From Zygnema circumcarinatum (lineage: Eukaryota > Streptophyta > Zygnematophyceae > Zygnematales > Zygnemataceae), in the NCBI GenBank assembly GCA_037447605.1, contig CM074818.1, positions 51,714-115,713 of the forward strand: a stretch of DNA of 64,000 bases. The letters are read 5' to 3'. A model generated the notes under the pieces. The model had not been told where the DNA came from and ran no database searches. It was given only the letters and a program-made list of their open reading frames with translations. The position numbers and the translations under genes were made by a program. This document shows, one piece after another, positions 61,101 through 64,000 of the stretch (position 1 is its first letter; each line of letters begins with the position of its first letter).

Positions 61101-64000
61101 TGCAATCAGCAGCTGCACCGGAGCCCTCCTTGGCGAGAGAAAAAGGGGGAGGTGGTGTCGAATATATCGACTCTCCCAACACTTCCGCTGTGGGACAAGA
61201 GCTCTCTGCTCCATCACTTAGGCGGCTTGACTGCCTCACCGTTAGCTGCGATTTCAGTCATTTTCCTCTTATTGGAAAGCACAAATGTAGCAGCAGATAC
61301 ATAGAAGTGCCTCCAGATAGGCCTGATGCAGTAAGTCTCCGCCTGAGACCTGGTCTGCCTGCCCCCTCGGGTCATGGAAGCTATGAAGTCGGCGGTGGGC
61401 TGTTCTGTGCGGATAGTGCGAGGCCGCCCTTTCAGCCGCCACACTTTCATGCCGGCCCCCACTACCATGTGATGGGCGAGCTGGGAGCACAGCCGAGCTT
61501 GCACTTGGGCATGGCCCCCTGCGAGTTCGGTCCCATGGCCATGGGGAGAGCAGACAATGGCCCCCCCTGCGCATGCGAAGATTTTTTGGCAGAGTCGGCA
61601 GGACTGCGGCTTGGCATTGGCAACTACTCGCAGTTTTTTGCTTCTTCTTGCGATGACGCTGAGTGGAACTTTGCTAACCACATGCATTTCGTTCGACCGA
61701 CGATTGGTGTGTACTCACAAGAGCAGGTCGGTCAGAAGGCGCTGCATTCTCAGTGCTCATCTGATGACCACCGTCAGCTGCAGCACGAGTGCAGGGAGGA
61801 AATGGGCTCCTTTCAGTCAGCAAGGGGAGGGTACTACTGCTGCGCCCCCCCCATGTACTCTCCGCAGGACTCCTGCATGGCCCCGTCCCGCACTTCTGAC
61901 TTTACACAGCTGGTCGAAGAGTCGGAGAGTCCACAGCTCATGGTTCCCATGAACGACATTGTAAGCAGAAATTTTCCAAGCATGGCTGGAATAATGAACT
62001 CTACTTCAACGATAGGATTCCCCGGCCCAGATCATCCAGTGAATCCAAGCAGCTATGGCAACTTGATAAATAGAAAAACAGGAGAACAAATTCTGGACTT
62101 CACGGACTACGGCCGAGATCCAAAAAGCACCTCGAAGAATGGAAGAGGACATGGCGCGCATACCACTTCGTGCCTGAACGTGGACGATCGCTGCAGAGGT
62201 ATGTCATCATGTGGGCCGGTCAACAGGCCCTCCACGGAGTGTAACCTTCTGAGGCGCATCCGACCACCCAGACATGCTGCTTCTCCTTGCTCTGTCTGTC
62301 TAGTTATGATTACTCAGCCTCGTTCCGTTTCTCTATTCTCTGTCCTATCTCAAAGCGAAGCAGAGGAGTAGGTAGTTGCAGTGCAGGCTGAGGCTGAGGC
62401 AGAGGCTGTCTCCCGCAGGGGGCGAAGCGCCCTCCCGTCGGCGCGCGCGCAGAGCGGCGCTGCTCGCGGCGCGCAGTGGGAGTGGGAGTGGGAGTGGAGG
62501 GGGAGGGCGGGCAGGGGGAGGAGGAGGAGAGGGAGGGCCGGCGGGGCGGCGGGCGCAGGCCGCGGCGCGGCCGTGGGCCAAACGGGACGCGGGCTTCCTC
62601 CGCCGCGGGGCGCCCGTGAGCTCCGCCGCATTCACCCTCCTGTTGGGAGACAGGGACTGATCTTTCAGTCGTAGGTAGATATGGCAGGTTGAGGAGGAGG
62701 ATAAAGCAAGGCAAGGGTGAAGGACCGGGGTAGGGGAGGGAGGGGAGGGGGAGGTTATGATCCATTTGAAGGCATTAAGCAACAGTTAATGGAATTAATG
62801 GCTTCTTGTAATGCCATGCTGTTGTGCCAAATCTGAGGCACTGATAAGCATTATTCCGTGACGAATGTGATGCTTTAACATGTTAGTAATGGACTGGATA
62901 CACATTGGATGCGCTTTTCTTATGAGTGCAGAGCCCTATCGAGGGCGTCCTTTTCGAAAAGGCTTTGTCGAACACTGACACGAGCCATCTCGGGCGCATC
63001 ATCCTCCCTAAGGTGAGGGGCAATCCGGAGCACGTGGCTTATTTGGACGACGGGCAATTCCTTTTCTCGAAGACGAATGGTGGCAAGTTGGCCTCCCATT
63101 TTCCCCATTTGGGTGCATTGTCGAGAGCAGGGCCACAAAAGCATTACTCGCAGAGTGAAGAAACGTGACGAGCTCCAGTGTGAGAGAGAAGAGTAGGGCA
63201 CTTCGTTTCCTCCTTTTTATCTCTGGCGGCGCTCATTCTGCTGCGCGGGGGGGCGCAGGCTCCGGCGGAGAAGTACCTCCCCCGGGTGGAGCGCGGCGAG
63301 GGCATTCCTCTCGTGGTGGAGGACGGCGGCGGCGGACAGTGGCGCTTCCGCTACAGGCACGCGCCTCGCGTGGGGGAGCGGGCGACGGGAGTGAGGGGAG
63401 AGACGAGCGACGAGAGGAAAGGAAGAGGAGAGAGGAGAGACGAGAGGAGGGTGGAGAGGAGGGAGAAGAGGAGAGCAAAAATGTGAGGAAGGAAAGAAAA
63501 GGTGAGACGAGAGCGGAGGATGACGGGGCACGGTGAGGTCGCTTTCAGCTGACGGGAACTGTCGCGGGCGGCGCAGGTATTGGCCGAACAATCGGAGCCG
63601 CATGTACGTCCTCGAGCACGCCGGTGCGCCGCCCACGCCCCCCCTCCCCCTCCTCTCGTCCTCTCCTCCTCTCTTCTTTCTGTCGCATGTTGATTGTCGC
63701 GTCGCGTCGCCGCCACCGCGCGGTCGCCCGGAGAGAGGAGAGGTCGCGCCGCGCCGGCCCGCCGTAGGCGTTGAATGGTCTGCCAGGGCGGGCACGTGCG
63801 GTTGTCGGCCGCGTCACTTGCTTTCATTGCTTTTTACTCGTTTCATTTTAAATTTGAACTTGCAAACGTGTAGTTCGAGCAGATCTAGCTGTAGGCACAG
63901 TCTCAGAGGGCATAATAATGTCGGAAGGAGTGGACACTAGTTGATGCATAGTGGTCGTTGCGGCGATTGCAGGTGATTTTATCAAGCACCACAATCTGAA
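58175..64000 (+). CDS. Homeodomain (ZF-HD type) plus LAV-type B3 domain protein, 3' end outside the window
   Basis: Predicted transcription factor carrying two plant DNA-binding domains. Exons: about 58175-58498 (may begin earlier), 58941-60197, 60325-60462, 60623-62198, 62419-62615, 62932-63012, 63259-63356, 63577-63623, 63973 to beyond 64000; every junction phase fits, about 1250 residues so far. The homeodomain (residues about 518-573) is split after KRTKIPYEHA and continues QILRRFAENAKW, AAEICVATKLN, LKKWMSNHRPK. Its spacing, Phe to Trp of helix 3 (33 residues) and Trp7/Cys21 positions match the ZF-HD class. The class's N-terminal zinc finger is absent. B3 starts near residue 1165: GVLFEKALSNTDTSHLGRII, EGIPLVVEDG, RYWPNNRSRMYVLEHAG|DFIKHHNL, nearest to ABI3/FUS3/LEC2/VAL. 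One B3 intron uses a GC donor. Reading through the intron after the homeodomain meets TAA at 60487-60489, so two gene products or two genes remain possible. Confidence 0.7.

Noticed and set aside
61035-61952. Additional frames within 60.6-62.2 kb on both strands
   Set aside because: Shadows of the long homeodomain-B3 exon; the exon frame has compatible phases on both sides.

Overview
The window is nuclear DNA from a green plant, most probably an early-diverging streptophyte (charophyte-grade alga or non-seed plant); species not identified. Evidence: split genes with GT-AG introns, AAACCCTAA telomere-type motifs next to genes, a fused DHFR-thymidylate synthase, caleosins, a plant-type ARPC3, an R2R3-MYB, a QALGGH zinc finger, a ZF-HD-type homeodomain and a LEC2/ABI3/VAL-type B3 domain. 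No organellar, bacterial, tRNA, rRNA, CRISPR or intact transposon signature was seen. All gene models below were assembled by hand from splice sites, frame continuity and family conservation; no transcript data were available.

Layout, left to right: ARPC3 (-, 279-1933) and a GT61 glycosyltransferase (+, 2337-5447) diverge from a short promoter; a DNAJC14-like membrane J-protein (-, 5875-10630); a SANT/Myb-like coiled-coil protein (-, 11638-12957); a 3.3 kb gene-free stretch with decayed telomere-like repeats; an R2R3-MYB (+, 16307-21749); a small C2-like protein (-, 22704-23538); a 19-exon hybrid histidine kinase (-, 25291-34409) divergent from NAR1, a cytosolic Fe-S assembly factor (+, 35330-39358); caleosin 1 (-, 39905-41861) divergent from exosome subunit RRP43 (+, 42391-45188); DHFR-TS (+, 45988-49936); caleosin 2 (+, 50913-52495); a CATGCC hexamer array; a QALGGH zinc-finger protein (+, 53698-56395); and a large gene (+, from about 58175 past the right edge) whose exons join a ZF-HD-type homeodomain to a LAV-type B3 domain.

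The genes are mostly unrelated housekeeping and regulatory loci, not a co-ordinated cluster. Two links stand out. The two caleosins are paralogues with identical internal exon lengths and phases, but only caleosin 2 has a dense upstream cluster of CACGTG/ACGTGGC boxes with CATGCA (RY) motifs. Those are the known target types of bZIP factors and LAV B3 factors, and a LAV-type B3 gene lies on the same strand about 8 kb away. The most unusual observation is the homeodomain-B3 gene, an architecture I do not know from described families. Several dispersed repeats also recur across the window: an intronic element shared by NAR1 and the zinc-finger gene, TA-rich palindromes in divergent promoters, TACGG palindromes, and strand-biased CT tracts in introns.
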